Source of the DNA: Paenibacillus xylanexedens
GTDB lineage: Bacteria; Bacillota; Bacilli; Paenibacillales; Paenibacillaceae
NCBI RefSeq assembly: GCF_017874615.1
Contig: NZ_JAGIKV010000007.1
Location: 124,001-188,000 of the forward strand
Length of the DNA: 64,000 nt
Direction: 5' to 3'
Below, one piece after another: positions 1-8,251 of the stretch (positions are counted from its first letter, which is position 1; each line of letters starts with the position of its first letter). The notes beneath the pieces were generated by a model. The model saw nothing but the letters and a program-made list of their open reading frames with translations. It did no database searches and was not told the origin of the DNA. A program made the position numbers and the translations under genes.

Positions 1-297
1 TTGGAGACGCCTGGTGCGCATCCGGGTTGCCGTTTGGAACTACGGTTTGGTATGGTTGTGAAGGAGCCTGAGAAGCAGTGCCCGGTTATTCGTCGGATAT
101 TACAGAAGAGCTGGCCTGAGCAGAGGATGTGCCAGAACATCCGATATATCTTTGATGAACAGCCAATCATGTATAACGTCACGGCTCACGTTTATTTTGA
201 CCGCAGTGTGAATGAAGACCAGATGGGGGACATTGCTGAACTCTGTGAGCATATGGCGAATGTGATGAATCAATTATTACAGTTGCATAACCAGTAA
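1..297 (+). CDS. Unrecognised protein, probably cut at its 5' end
   Basis: The reading frame is open from the first base of the window and ends at a TAA at 295-297, so the 98 visible residues are probably only the C-terminal part. I do not recognise a family. The visible part looks like a mixed alpha/beta soluble domain ending in a helix rich in Glu, Met, Asn and Gln; there is no membrane segment. A hairpin terminator follows directly, so it is the last gene of its transcript. The TTG at base 1 could be a start by chance, but no upstream sequence is available to judge. Confidence 0.5.
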   Translation: METPGAHPGCRLELRFGMVVKEPEKQCPVIRRILQKSWPEQRMCQNIRYIFDEQPIMYNVTAHVYFDRSVNEDQMGDIAELCEHMANVMNQLLQLHNQ

Positions 298-304
298 TTC
301 CGAG

Positions 305-342
305 AAAAGCTTTGACTCTTTGTAGAGATCAGGGCTTTTTTT
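305..342 (+). terminator. Rho-independent terminator
   Basis: AAAAGC at the left arm pairs with GCTTTT at the right arm, with inner CTC/GAG pairing, followed by a run of T. It closes the partial gene at the left edge. The next ~225 bases up to 568 are AT-rich and hold the control region of the WYL gene, including a GGAA...TTCC near-palindrome around 520-535, but no confident promoter. Confidence 0.65.
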
Positions 343-568
343 GTATTATTTTAGAAAATTGTATAGGCTTTCAGGCTTAGGTTTGAGGCCTTTTGGGTTA
401 ATGTTTTACGCAAGCAAGTAAGAGAATGTATATTAAAAGGGGGTAAAAGTGCAATTGGACTATACAAAAATGGTGAAATTGCGAAAATAAAATTGGGACT
501 AAAGATTTAGTTCTGTACTAAAGGAACTAGTTTTCCTTGCCGATAAAATATCGAAGGGGAGAAACTAC

Positions 569-1540
569 ATGACAGAGAAATTAATTCGTCTGCTGCGTAT
601 ACTTCAGGCTATACAAGCAAATCCTGGAATTTCGGCCAAGGAATTGGCGCTGAAATGCGGTACGACTGTACGCACGATTTATCGTGATCTCCGGATTTTG
701 GATAGGGTCGCCCCGATTATGAATGAAGGATACGGCAAAGGTTACCGATTTATTGGTGAGTTTGCGTTGTATCCATTAGATTTTACTGAACAGGAAGCAA
801 TGGTCTTCTCCTTGCTCCCGTCCGTAGTTGATACCTCCAAGTTACCTGCTGAGTTCGATTCAGCTTTTGACAAGGTCATGTCGGCTCATACCAAATTAAA
901 ATCAAGAAACAGTGACATTGTAGAGAATATTGCGGGAATTATTCGGATGGGCACGCCAGCTTATCGTGAGGAAGGAAAGGACCCTAATTTGCTGATTCCC
1001 ATCATCGAAGCTATTCTAAGCCAGCAAACCATTCGTACTCAATATCATACGCTGACAAGAAATGAGATCACAGTTCGGGATATCAATCCCTATTATCTCA
1101 TTCCACGTGATCAACGTTTTTATTTGATCGGATACTGCCATTTGCTGCAAAAAGTTCGATTGTTTCGGATCAGCCGTTTTTTGGATGTGACACGAACAAA
1201 TGCCGGTTTCGACAAGGGTGATTTCAACATAACGCAGTACATGAAGAACACATGGTCTATTGACCGTGGCGACGAAAATATCCATTTCAAGGTAAGATTC
1301 TCTGAGAAAGTGGCCCCCTACATAAAAGAAGAAGAAATGTTTGTTCGCCCGCGAATGACGAATATGTCGGATGGGGGATTGTTATTTGAAGTGACACTGA
1401 ATAGCAGCAGAGAATTTTTGAAATGGTTGTATCAATTTGGGGCCGAGGCAGAGGTACTTGAACCTCGTGAGTTTCGTAGAGAGATACGCAGGCAACTTGT
1501 CGAGTGGTTGGAACATTATGAAACCGATGTATCTTTGTAA
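569..1540 (+). CDS. WYL-domain transcriptional regulator (YafY/DeoR-like)
   Basis: A 323-residue regulator. Residues ~5-58 form a winged helix-turn-helix (HTH_11 type) with the recognition-helix signature TVRTIYRDLR. Residues ~147-212 form a WYL domain (YLIGYC in place of the classical WYL residues), and the C-terminal ~85 residues match the WCX extension. Such proteins bind DNA and are thought to sense a ligand or nucleic acid through WYL. The start is supported by AAGGGGAG eight bases upstream. The small HIRAN-like gene follows 42 bases downstream in the same direction and may be co-transcribed. The target genes cannot be told from sequence. Confidence 0.85.
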   Translation: MTEKLIRLLRILQAIQANPGISAKELALKCGTTVRTIYRDLRILDRVAPIMNEGYGKGYRFIGEFALYPLDFTEQEAMVFSLLPSVVDTSKLPAEFDSAFDKVMSAHTKLKSRNSDIVENIAGIIRMGTPAYREEGKDPNLLIPIIEAILSQQTIRTQYHTLTRNEITVRDINPYYLIPRDQRFYLIGYCHLLQKVRLFRISRFLDVTRTNAGFDKGDFNITQYMKNTWSIDRGDENIHFKVRFSEKVAPYIKEEEMFVRPRMTNMSDGGLLFEVTLNSSREFLKWLYQFGAEAEVLEPREFRREIRRQLVEWLEHYETDVSL

Positions 1541-1582
1541 AAATTTTAATCATGGAGAAATACAGGAAAAGGAGCAGGTAAT

Positions 1583-1933
1583 ATGAGCACCAAATTATTC
1601 GCAGCTATGTATGGGATGGACCTACAGGCTTTACATGTGGGGGATACCGTGTATCTCGTTAAAGATCCAGATAATCGTTTGGATTATCAAGCGATTAAGG
1701 TTGTTATTCCCCCGATTGGAGCCGTAGGTTATATCGTTAATGATCCGCTGGTCGTACCTCATGGATGTTGGACCGGGACGGCATTCTACGATGTATTTCA
1801 TCAATTAACGTGTGCCAAAGTACGATTCATGATGAGAGATATGGTTATTATGGAGTTAATTGAGATGAGTCACATTCCTGTTCCGCAGATGGATTCTTTG
1901 ATTAAGGGATGGCAATTTCGTGAAAAAGCTTGA
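1583..1933 (+). CDS. Small HIRAN-like domain protein
   Basis: A protein of 116 residues. Residues ~19-55 carry the hallmarks of a HIRAN domain: a VYLVKDPDNRLDYQAIKV stretch (the E/DPDNxxDxxAI motif) followed by GAVGYIVND (the xxGYI motif), then a final beta strand near 80-92. HIRAN domains in SNF2 helicases such as HLTF bind single-stranded 3' DNA ends. Here the domain stands alone, with ~55 extra residues. It lies 42 bases behind a WYL regulator on the same strand; WYL and HIRAN proteins are both linked to DNA-damage or defence settings in other bacteria, but a role here is inference. The ribosome site AAAAGGAGCAGG supports the start. Confidence 0.6.
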   Translation: MSTKLFAAMYGMDLQALHVGDTVYLVKDPDNRLDYQAIKVVIPPIGAVGYIVNDPLVVPHGCWTGTAFYDVFHQLTCAKVRFMMRDMVIMELIEMSHIPVPQMDSLIKGWQFREKA

Positions 1934-1948
1934 TCATCGTAACAGAAG

Positions 1949-1972
1949 AAGGCTCATTTACGGATGAGCCTT
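1949..1972. terminator. Hairpin between convergent genes
   Basis: AAGGCTCAT at 1949-1957 pairs perfectly with ATGAGCCTT at 1964-1972. It overlaps the stop codon of the glycosyltransferase gene on the minus strand. The U-run is weak on both strands, so it may act as a 3'-end stabiliser as well as a terminator. Confidence 0.5.
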
Positions 1973-3057
1973 GTATAGGTCGCTTCCAGATGCATGGCTG
2001 TTCTGGCCCAACTGAAATGTGTCCTTGCGCTGTCTCGGCCAGCCTTTCCTAACTTCTCGGCAAAAGTGGGATTGCTTGCAAGTTTGTACAGGTAAGAGGC
2101 GAAACGTTGGGGACGCTTATAAGCGGTGACAAGGTATCCATTGATACCTGATTCAATAATCTCACGAATACCTCCGTTATCGGAAGCAATGACGGGTAAT
2201 CCTGAAGCCATCGCCTCAACATTAACCAGGCCAAAAGCTTCATGTTCTTGAGACGGACAGACCAGACAATCGACTGCCCGATACAACTGATCGATATGCT
2301 CATGGTTTATCTGACCACGGAAGGAAACATGGACTTTTTGTTTATGGGCAAGTTCGCGAAGTTTACGCATGTAATACGGAGGTCCTTTGCCTGCAACAAG
2401 CAGTTGAACAGGCATCTGTTGCTGAAGGAGGGCAGTCGCACGAATTAATACGTCTACACCTTTTCCAGGGATTAGCCTGCCGACATACAGAATAGAGAAT
2501 GGTTTAGTTACTCCAAATTGTGTACGCAGATGAATCTGTTCTTCGCTGGATTCAACAGGTCTGAAGCGGCTTAGATCTGCACCCAATGGAACAACACTCA
2601 TCCGGTGTTTTACCAACGGAAATCTGCGGCCTAACCTTTGTCGCAGGGAATGACTGTTGACGGCAATCCAATCAGCTTTTTTCATTAATGTGAGTTTGGA
2701 AGGTCCGGGCTGAGCAAACGTTAACGAGTGAAGGTAAAGTACGACAGGTGTGCGTGGAAAAGCTCGTTTGATGGTCGCCATACTTCGTGGCCTGTTATCC
2801 ACTTGAATTACATCATAGGGTTGTTGGGATAACAAACGTATGACTGCTTTGGTGTACCTGACAGGACTCGTTGCAGGGACACGTTGGATGGTGATCCCAT
2901 CGATCTGTTCTGTGGCGGCGAGACCTTGCATTTGACGACTTATAATGGTCACCTGATGGCGATGGGCTAGTTCACGAGCGATGCCCAGGATACAGATTTC
3001 CACGGAACCATTACCGGGCAAAGGCAATTTCTCGGGTGCAACCATAGCTATTTTCAT
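1954..3057 (-). CDS. GT4-family glycosyltransferase (CotSA-like)
   Basis: A GT-B fold, retaining glycosyltransferase of 367 residues. The start at 3057 is chosen because AAGGAGG lies eight bases upstream and the encoded MKIAMVAPEKLP matches the usual first strand of the family; the frame is open further up but without a ribosome site. The C-terminal half shows SILYVGRLIPGKGVDVL and the E-x7-E nucleotide-sugar site in EHEAFGLVNVEAMASGLPV. The N-terminus resembles CotSA/YtcC-type spore-coat glycosyltransferases of Bacilli, so a role in decorating spore coat or cell-surface polymers is possible. It stands alone, convergent with the HIRAN-like gene. Donor and acceptor are unknown. Confidence 0.85.
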   Translation of the reverse strand: MKIAMVAPEKLPLPGNGSVEICILGIARELAHRHQVTIISRQMQGLAATEQIDGITIQRVPATSPVRYTKAVIRLLSQQPYDVIQVDNRPRSMATIKRAFPRTPVVLYLHSLTFAQPGPSKLTLMKKADWIAVNSHSLRQRLGRRFPLVKHRMSVVPLGADLSRFRPVESSEEQIHLRTQFGVTKPFSILYVGRLIPGKGVDVLIRATALLQQQMPVQLLVAGKGPPYYMRKLRELAHKQKVHVSFRGQINHEHIDQLYRAVDCLVCPSQEHEAFGLVNVEAMASGLPVIASDNGGIREIIESGINGYLVTAYKRPQRFASYLYKLASNPTFAEKLGKAGRDSARTHFSWARTAMHLEATYTRLIRK

Positions 3058-3272
3058 GATCAGGCTCCTCCTTGTCCGACATCTGTAACAATCTTCGTCA
3101 TATATCTTATGAGAAGTTAAAGCATTTGGCTCCTGCGAAATGGTAGGTGAACCACCCATATAAGCGTGCAGGAATAATCTGCTGCATGGCACTAAGCGAG
3201 ATATTCAGCTTTTGTGATATACTGTACGGGAACAATTGAATTCGTTACATGTATAAAAGCAGGAGGAAAATA

Positions 3273-3584
3273 ATGTTACATTCTACGCTGGGGCGCTTCC
3301 GGCTGATGTTGTGGTTGCAGGGCATTTCGTACGTGTTGCTACTGTTTGTTGCTTTTCCGTTGAGAGATGCTGGGGTTATGCCGCAGGCTGTCACATGGTT
3401 TGGAAATCTGTACGGTTTTTTGTTTTTAATGTACTTGTTATTTATGGTGACTATGTACACCTCACAGAAGTGGCGTCTGCGCCGTCCAATTGCTCTGTTC
3501 TTTGTTTCTTTCATTCCACTGGGGAATATGATCTACGATGTTGTCGTATTCCGTAAGCTGTATCGTCAACTAAATAAAGCTTGA
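3273..3584 (+). CDS. DUF3817 family membrane protein
   Basis: An integral membrane protein of 103 residues with three predicted transmembrane segments and a basic C-terminus (FRKLYRQLNKA). The pattern RFRLMLWLQGISYVLLL near the start is typical of DUF3817 proteins (YdzA-like); their function is unknown. The start at 3273 has GGAGGAAAATA in front; an in-frame ATG 24 bases earlier lacks a ribosome site. The stop codon overlaps the -35 element of the downstream riboswitch promoter. Confidence 0.75.
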   Translation: MLHSTLGRFRLMLWLQGISYVLLLFVAFPLRDAGVMPQAVTWFGNLYGFLFLMYLLFMVTMYTSQKWRLRRPIALFFVSFIPLGNMIYDVVVFRKLYRQLNKA

Positions 3585-3610
3585 CTTTATTTAACATTAT
3601 GAAATATGAT
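3581..3610 (+). promoter_or_regulatory. SigA-type promoter of the riboswitch-terC transcript
   Basis: TTGACT (3581-3586), an 18-base spacer and TATGAT (3605-3610). Transcription would begin near 3617, about 40 bases before the aptamer. The -35 box overlaps the stop codon of the DUF3817 gene. Confidence 0.6.
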
Positions 3611-3657
3611 GAGTACAGGTTAAACAACCCGTTCCAACTAAAACTACATATTCCTGT

Positions 3658-3750
3658 TAAAGGGGAGTAGCTTTTACAGTAAAGTCGTCAATTCGGGATC
3701 ATATCCCCGGCTTTATTGGCAGCAATTTTGTTGTTAGCGAGACCTTTACC
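3658..3750 (+). promoter_or_regulatory. yybP-ykoY manganese riboswitch
   Basis: The conserved blocks of the yybP-ykoY aptamer are present in order: AAAGGGGAGTAGC, AAAGTCGTCAATTCGGGA, CCCCGGCTTT, and TTAGCGAGACCTTTACC. P1 forms from 3658-3663 and 3743-3748. The class binds Mn2+ (and Mg2+) and switches expression on, because closing P1 uses the CCTTT needed for the terminator. It controls the TerC-family gene 109 bases downstream, a family member usually linked to Mn2+ export or loading. Confidence 0.92.
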
Positions 3751-3781
3751 AAGTTTTCATGCTCGGTAAAGGTCTCTTTTT
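3739..3781 (+). terminator. Riboswitch terminator
   Basis: GAGACCTTTACC (3739-3750) pairs perfectly over 12 bases with GGTAAAGGTCTC (3765-3776), followed by TTTTT. The left arm is also the 3' strand of aptamer helix P1, which is the expected mutually exclusive switch. Confidence 0.9.
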
Positions 3782-3789
3782 GTGGATAT

Positions 3790-3828
3790 AAAAGGACCTT
3801 ACCAGTGATGGTAAAGGTCCTTTTTTTT
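3790..3828 (+). terminator. Second terminator behind the riboswitch
   Basis: AAAGGACCTTACC (3791-3803) pairs with GGTAAAGGTCCTTT (3810-3823), ending in eight T. Its right arm repeats GGTAAAGGTC of the first terminator. It ends 31 bases before the terC start and also argues against any start further upstream. Confidence 0.85.
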
Positions 3829-3858
3829 GTACATCATAAGAATATTAAGGAGGAGTCA

Positions 3859-4680
3859 ATGTTGGATGTTTCATTATTATTAGAATATGGGTGGGTGCTT
3901 GCTGTCTTAGTGGTCCTTGAAGGATTACTCGCAGCAGATAATGCATTGGTACTCGCAATTATGGTTAAACACTTGCCTGAAGATAAGCGCAAAAAAGCGT
4001 TGTTCTATGGTCTGATGGGTGCATTTGTTTTCCGTTTAGGTTCATTGTTCCTGATCTCTTTCCTCGTCGATGTATGGCAAGTACAAGCGATCGGTGCCCT
4101 GTATCTCCTGTATATTTCGATTAACCACATCGTTAAAAAGATACTGGGTAGTCGCAACAAAACAGATGAAGCAGCGGATTCAACGCCTAAGAAACCGAAA
4201 AAACAATCCGGTTTCTGGATGACCGTTTTCAAGGTTGAAGTAGCGGATATCGCATTTGCAGTCGATTCCATTCTGGCTGCTGTTGCTTTGGCCGTGGCGT
4301 TGCCACCAAGTGGATTGCCTCCAATCGGCGGACTTGACGGTGGACAGTTTATCGTTATCTTCCTCGGTGGATTCATCGGGCTTGTGATCATGCGTTTTGC
4401 AGCCACATACTTTGTGAAATTGCTTCATTCCCGTCCAGGGCTTGAAGTTGCGGCTTTTGTCATCGTAGGTTGGGTAGGGGTTAAGCTGGCAGTTATTACA
4501 CTCGCACACCCTTCATTGGGTGTTCTGGATGAGCATTTCCCGGAAAATAAAATTTGGAAATTCGGATTCTATATTGTACTGATCACCATTGCGGTATGTG
4601 GTTGGTTCCTGTCTTCCAAAGTTCCTGAAAAAGAAGACGAAAATCCGGTTGAAGAGCTGGAAAAACAAGCAGGAGTGTAA
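3859..4680 (+). CDS. TerC-family integral membrane protein (YkoY/YceF-like)
   Basis: A membrane protein of 273 residues with about seven transmembrane segments. It carries two family signatures: LEGLLAADNALVLAIMVKHL near the N-terminus and EVADIAFAVDSILAAVAL in the middle, each with the acidic residues inside membrane helices thought to handle metal ions. A charged, lysine-rich loop (SRNKTDEAADSTPKKPKK) separates them. In Bacilli, yybP-ykoY-controlled TerC proteins export Mn2+ or supply it to secreted enzymes. The start has AAGGAGGAGTCA directly upstream. It is a single-gene transcript ending at the terminator at 4717. Confidence 0.88.
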   Translation: MLDVSLLLEYGWVLAVLVVLEGLLAADNALVLAIMVKHLPEDKRKKALFYGLMGAFVFRLGSLFLISFLVDVWQVQAIGALYLLYISINHIVKKILGSRNKTDEAADSTPKKPKKQSGFWMTVFKVEVADIAFAVDSILAAVALAVALPPSGLPPIGGLDGGQFIVIFLGGFIGLVIMRFAATYFVKLLHSRPGLEVAAFVIVGWVGVKLAVITLAHPSLGVLDEHFPENKIWKFGFYIVLITIAVCGWFLSSKVPEKEDENPVEELEKQAGV

Positions 4681-4716
4681 TAATCATGTTACGCTAACAA
4701 CATCATTATTATTTAG

Positions 4717-4753
4717 AAAACAGGAGATTGTCCTAGGACAATCTCCTGTTTTT
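4717..4753 (+). terminator. Strong terminator after terC
   Basis: A near-perfect palindrome: AACAGGAGATTGTCC (4719-4733) pairs with GGACAATCTCCTGTT (4736-4750), with A before and T after, so it could act in both directions. Confidence 0.85.
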
Positions 4754-4798
4754 GTTGCATATGAAATATGCATCATGGTTCAATTTCCAAGAAAAGGG

Positions 4799-4828
4799 TT
4801 GACACATGAATTCTAGTCCCCTTAATAT
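4799..4828 (+). promoter_or_regulatory. SigA-type promoter of the rtcB leader
   Basis: Consensus TTGACA (4799-4804), 18-base spacer, TAATAT (4823-4828). It is followed by a ~345-base leader before rtcB. Confidence 0.6.
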
Positions 4829-4861
4829 AAGACTAACATTAACGAAGGGAGGCCGAGAGAC

Positions 4862-4957
4862 ATGATGCTTGGTTATGATTTGATTCAAACAGGGCGAAAC
4901 GTAGACATAATAGCATATCCGGCTCATCGTTTCATTGGCCTCATACGGTCGACATAG
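4862..4957 (+). CDS. Short leader ORF (31 codons)
   Basis: ATG ATG at 4862 is preceded by AAGGGAGGCCGAGAGAC, a near-ideal ribosome site, and the frame runs 31 codons to TAG at 4955-4957. The peptide begins MMLGYDLIQTGRNVDII and resembles nothing I know. It lies ~30 bases behind a strong promoter and ahead of a series of hairpins and a terminator, the layout of a leader peptide used for translation-coupled control. It could also be a stand-alone small protein. No codon-level attenuation signal (for example a run of one amino acid) is evident. Confidence 0.4.
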   Translation: MMLGYDLIQTGRNVDIIAYPAHRFIGLIRST

Positions 4958-4964
4958 GGGATAG

Positions 4965-5148
4965 GCATATCGTTTAGCGGGTTTTAATCGATATGCATTC
5001 TTCGCTTATATTATAGCGATGGATGACAGACACACAGCATGTTTATGCTGTTCTGTTCTCCGTTATTGTCATTCAGTAGAAGTCATGGGCGATTAGCCTA
5101 TGGCTTTTTTTAGTTTTATTTTACAGATGCAGCAAACCGAATTTGCTG
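4965..5148 (+). promoter_or_regulatory. Structured 5' leader of the rtcB operon
   Basis: Four or more hairpins follow each other: GCATATCG (4965-4972) with CGATATGC (4989-4996); TCGCT (5002-5006) with AGCGA (5015-5019); ATGACA (5023-5028) with TGTCAT (5067-5072), enclosing CAGCAT/ATGCTG (5035-5050); then the terminator at 5081; and CAGCAAA (5130-5136) with TTTGCTG (5142-5148) just before the ribosome site of rtcB. I match it to no riboswitch class. It may be an attenuator. Confidence 0.45.
5081..5111 (+). terminator. Terminator (attenuator) upstream of rtcB
   Basis: AGTCATGGGC (5081-5090) pairs with GCCTATGGCT (5096-5105), using G-U pairs, followed by seven T. It lies between the leader promoter and rtcB, so read-through must be allowed, or rtcB needs another promoter. 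Confidence 0.65.
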
Positions 5149-5176
5149 AACGTACAGGAAGGAATAATACACTTTT

Positions 5177-6640
5177 ATGAATACAGAGTTTAATTTATTT
5201 ACCAAGCAGAACGAATTAGCAGGTGACTACCGACATGAAGTGAAATTGCCTGCAGGTGATCTAACCGTATATGCGGCGCAACAGCTCTTCTCCTCGCTTG
5301 ATTACAAAATATTCGAGATGGCCAACAATAATCTGCAGATTCCGGGAATCTCTTATATGAGTTACACGCCAGACGTACACGTCGGTGTAGGTACGTGCAT
5401 TGGAACGACAGCCATGTGGGATGCGCAGAGCGGATACGTTTCTCCCTCCATCGTGGGCAGTGACATCGGCTGTGGCATGCGAGTGCATATGACGAACTTG
5501 CATAAGGACGAATTGAAAGACATTAAGCTCCGCCGCAAGCTCGTCAAGGCCATTGAAAAAGTATTGCCGATGGAGGCGAACCAGCGAGGTCATTATTCGG
5601 ATATCAGACTGGAGCATATCGTTCGTAAAGGGCTACATGGTTTACCCAAAAAGTATATTCCAGACAGCTATACACCGAAAAAATCAACCGCGATGACACA
5701 TGTGGAAAGCAGTAAATTCAGTTACGATGAGCATGTGTTAAATCACGTTCCTGATATGACGTGGCATCGTTCGCATCGTCAGCTCGGAACACTGGGTGGG
5801 GGGAATCATTTTGCCGAGATCCAGGCGATTGAGATCGCTGAAGAGAATCGTGAAATCGCCGAAGCTTGGGGATTGTATGATGGACAGGTCGTGGTCATGA
5901 TTCATTCCGGCTCTCGTGCATGGGGTGGTTATGTAAGTAAGACGAGTTCGTCAGCGATTGCGAAAGTCATGCAGCGGCTTAACCTGGGTACATCCGATCC
6001 CAGACTGGTATTTGCTCCACTTGAGCATGCGGAAGGTCGTCATTATGTGAACATGATGTATTCTGCATTGAATTACGCTGTTGTCAATCGGCACCTGATT
6101 GCGTATGCTATTCGCGAAGCATTCCGGGATGTGTTTGGCTCCAAATGTGAATTTCGTACGTTATACGATCTGATGCACAACTATGCCTGGGAGGAATCTC
6201 ACGCAGACCAAGGTTCCGTTTTTGTGCATCGCAAAGGGGCGACACGTGCGTTGCCAGCAGGTCACTCGGACAATCCAAAGCCTTATCTGGCAACAGGGCA
6301 TCCGGCGCTTATTCCCGGTTCCATGGGAACTGCTTCATATATCATGGTAGGTCAGCCGCAGGGTGCTGATAATTATTATTCAATATGTCACGGTGCGGGT
6401 CGTATCCGTTCACGGACGGCAACGAAACGATTGATTACCGTGGAAGATTTTGCTACGGCACTGGGTGTGGGTACAGAGGATGAGATCGTGGTAAATCAAC
6501 GCTCACTTGAATCCATTATTGATGAATCACCTCAGGCTTATAAAAATGTTGATGAAATTATAGACAGTGTTACCGGCGCAGGCCTGGCTCAAGTTGTAGC
6601 CAAATGCAAACCGCTTGTAGCGGTAAAGGGAGCGAAATAA
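5177..6640 (+). CDS. rtcB: RtcB RNA-splicing ligase
   Basis: RtcB joins RNA ends carrying 2',3'-cyclic phosphate or 3'-phosphate to 5'-hydroxyl ends, using GTP and Mn2+; it repairs or splices cleaved tRNA and other RNA in the cytosol. At 487 residues it has full family length. Metal and guanylate residues are visible: D66 and H68 in PDVHVGVG, C99 in SDIGCGM, N210-H211 in [10 protein letters not shown]243 in [10 protein letters not shown]351, and H405 in CHGAGR, the histidine that takes the GMP. The stop overlaps the ATG of the AAA+ gene (TAATG), so translation is coupled. AGGAAGG lies 14 bases before the start, which is rather far. Confidence 0.95.
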   Translation: MNTEFNLFTKQNELAGDYRHEVKLPAGDLTVYAAQQLFSSLDYKIFEMANNNLQIPGISYMSYTPDVHVGVGTCIGTTAMWDAQSGYVSPSIVGSDIGCGMRVHMTNLHKDELKDIKLRRKLVKAIEKVLPMEANQRGHYSDIRLEHIVRKGLHGLPKKYIPDSYTPKKSTAMTHVESSKFSYDEHVLNHVPDMTWHRSHRQLGTLGGGNHFAEIQAIEIAEENREIAEAWGLYDGQVVVMIHSGSRAWGGYVSKTSSSAIAKVMQRLNLGTSDPRLVFAPLEHAEGRHYVNMMYSALNYAVVNRHLIAYAIREAFRDVFGSKCEFRTLYDLMHNYAWEESHADQGSVFVHRKGATRALPAGHSDNPKPYLATGHPALIPGSMGTASYIMVGQPQGADNYYSICHGAGRIRSRTATKRLITVEDFATALGVGTEDEIVVNQRSLESIIDESPQAYKNVDEIIDSVTGAGLAQVVAKCKPLVAVKGAK

Positions 6641-7944
6641 TGACAATAAACGAACAACAAACAGATCCAACCCAGGCGATCTATACCTATGACGAACAAC
6701 ATGATACCCGAATTCGAGTGGAAGGGTACGCCATCTACTCAAGGCTGATTCGTGGAATCAGTGAGGCGCTCCATCAGCGCTATGGAGTTGAATACAAGCT
6801 GTATGCCAGTTCTGACCCGAACAATGAATATTGGGAGTTACTCCGGGAAGACCTGCAAAATGGCAGTGACGAAGTGGAATTGGTAGCCCGTATATTCGAG
6901 GATCTGGAGCTTCAGACTTTGCATTACGACGATGATGGCGATGTGCCGACTTATGGTGTCCATTACTCCATTCGCAACAACGTATTTGCCTATCCGAAAT
7001 GGGGCGTTGCGCTTGTGAGGGTTCCATTTTTCCGAGATAACGGGATCTACAGTGAAGATTTTGTCTTTGCCGTCGGTGATGAGGAGATGAAGCAATTTCT
7101 GGGAAGTGTCCGGGAACGGGAACGTCAGCAAAATATGAAAAAAGTAACGGTTTACACCGATGCCCGCAATGGCAGCGATCGTCATGTGGAATCCATCACT
7201 CGCTCCGTGGGCAGAGAGGATGTTGTTCTCTCGGCACAGATCAAGCAGGATATTTTCCGCTCGCTGGATCAGTTTTTCGAAGCGGATCGTTCCTTCTACA
7301 GAGATTATGATATCCCGTACAAACGGGGCATTTTATTGTATGGGCATCCGGGGAATGGCAAGACCACGTTGGTGAAATCCATTGCGGGAAGTATTCCGGG
7401 ACCGGCTGCGTATTGGCAGATTACGGAGTATACCAACAGTGAATCGGTGCGTGAAGTGTTCGAGGCTGCCAAGCGGTTGGCACCGATGGTACTGATCATT
7501 GAGGACATCGATTCGATGCCGGATGAAGTCCGTTCCTTTTTCCTGAATACACTGGATGGAGCTACGTCAAAAGAAGGGATTTTCTTGATCGGGACAACGA
7601 ATTATCCGGAGAAAATAGATCCTGGCCTCATGAACCGTGCCGGACGGTTTGACCGAGCTTACGAAATTCCGTTGCCAGATGAAGCGCTGCGCCTGCAATA
7701 TTTGCGGCAGCGGGGCTTCACCATATTTGCTGGTGAAGAAGGAACAATTGAAGCAGCTCGTCTGACCGACACGTTCTCTCTTGCGCAGCTAGGTGAGTTG
7801 TATGTGAGCGCTGCGCTGGAATGGCATCAGAATGGACAGACAGACATAGTGAAAGTCATTCAGTCGATGCGTGGCGAGCTGGACAAGAGCCATAAACATA
7901 CTTGGTTGGCGCAGCCGGGTAAGGGTCGTACAGGCTTTTATTGA
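6640..7944 (+). CDS. AAA+ ATPase partnered with RtcB
   Basis: A protein of 434 residues. Residues 1-200 form an N-terminal region I do not recognise. The AAA+ core shows Walker A GHPGNGKT (235-242), Walker B VLIIEDID with E288-D289, sensor 1 GTTN (318-321), and arginine fingers in [10 protein letters not shown] (332-341). The core resembles classical AAA (FtsH/BCS1-like) unfoldases. It starts on the last base of the rtcB stop codon, so the two proteins are probably made in fixed proportion and may act together, for example by remodelling RtcB, its RNA or a ribonucleoprotein. The partner role is inferred from gene order alone. Confidence 0.85.
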   Translation: MTINEQQTDPTQAIYTYDEQHDTRIRVEGYAIYSRLIRGISEALHQRYGVEYKLYASSDPNNEYWELLREDLQNGSDEVELVARIFEDLELQTLHYDDDGDVPTYGVHYSIRNNVFAYPKWGVALVRVPFFRDNGIYSEDFVFAVGDEEMKQFLGSVRERERQQNMKKVTVYTDARNGSDRHVESITRSVGREDVVLSAQIKQDIFRSLDQFFEADRSFYRDYDIPYKRGILLYGHPGNGKTTLVKSIAGSIPGPAAYWQITEYTNSESVREVFEAAKRLAPMVLIIEDIDSMPDEVRSFFLNTLDGATSKEGIFLIGTTNYPEKIDPGLMNRAGRFDRAYEIPLPDEALRLQYLRQRGFTIFAGEEGTIEAARLTDTFSLAQLGELYVSAALEWHQNGQTDIVKVIQSMRGELDKSHKHTWLAQPGKGRTGFY

Positions 7945-8251
7945 TCAGACCTAACCCATCAATCTTATAATATGACGCAATTTTATAAATAATCCTACCT
8001 CAATTGGTGATACTAACCTTGTCTGCTCTAACATACAATGACTTTCGGGAGGTACATAACGCAGCCCTGAGCTGGTGAGATGCCGGAAAGTAACGCGATC
8101 TGTTTCCATACCTGACTAAGGCTTGTTTTGCAGAGAAAGATGCATCGAACAAAGGTAATATGCAAAAATTTTTATGCCAATTGTTTAAATGCTTCTGTAG
8201 CGGTTAATAGTAGACAGACAACAACAAAAACTTTAATTAGAGGTGAATGAT
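7945..8251 (+). other. Intergenic region with a possible structured leader
   Basis: No gene is seen in these 307 bases. ACTTTCGGG (8041-8049) can pair with CCGGAAAGT (8083-8091), enclosing a G-rich segment, but it matches no riboswitch I know. TTGTTT (8181-8186) with TTAATA (8204-8209) at 17 bases is a possible promoter of the GlsB-type gene. No obvious terminator follows the AAA+ gene. Confidence 0.35.

Noticed and set aside
8183..8207. SigB-type promoter (GTTTAA, 13 bases, GGTTAA) for the GlsB-type gene.
   Set aside because: The -10 part fits poorly and the presence of SigB in this organism is uncertain; a SigA reading overlaps the same bases.
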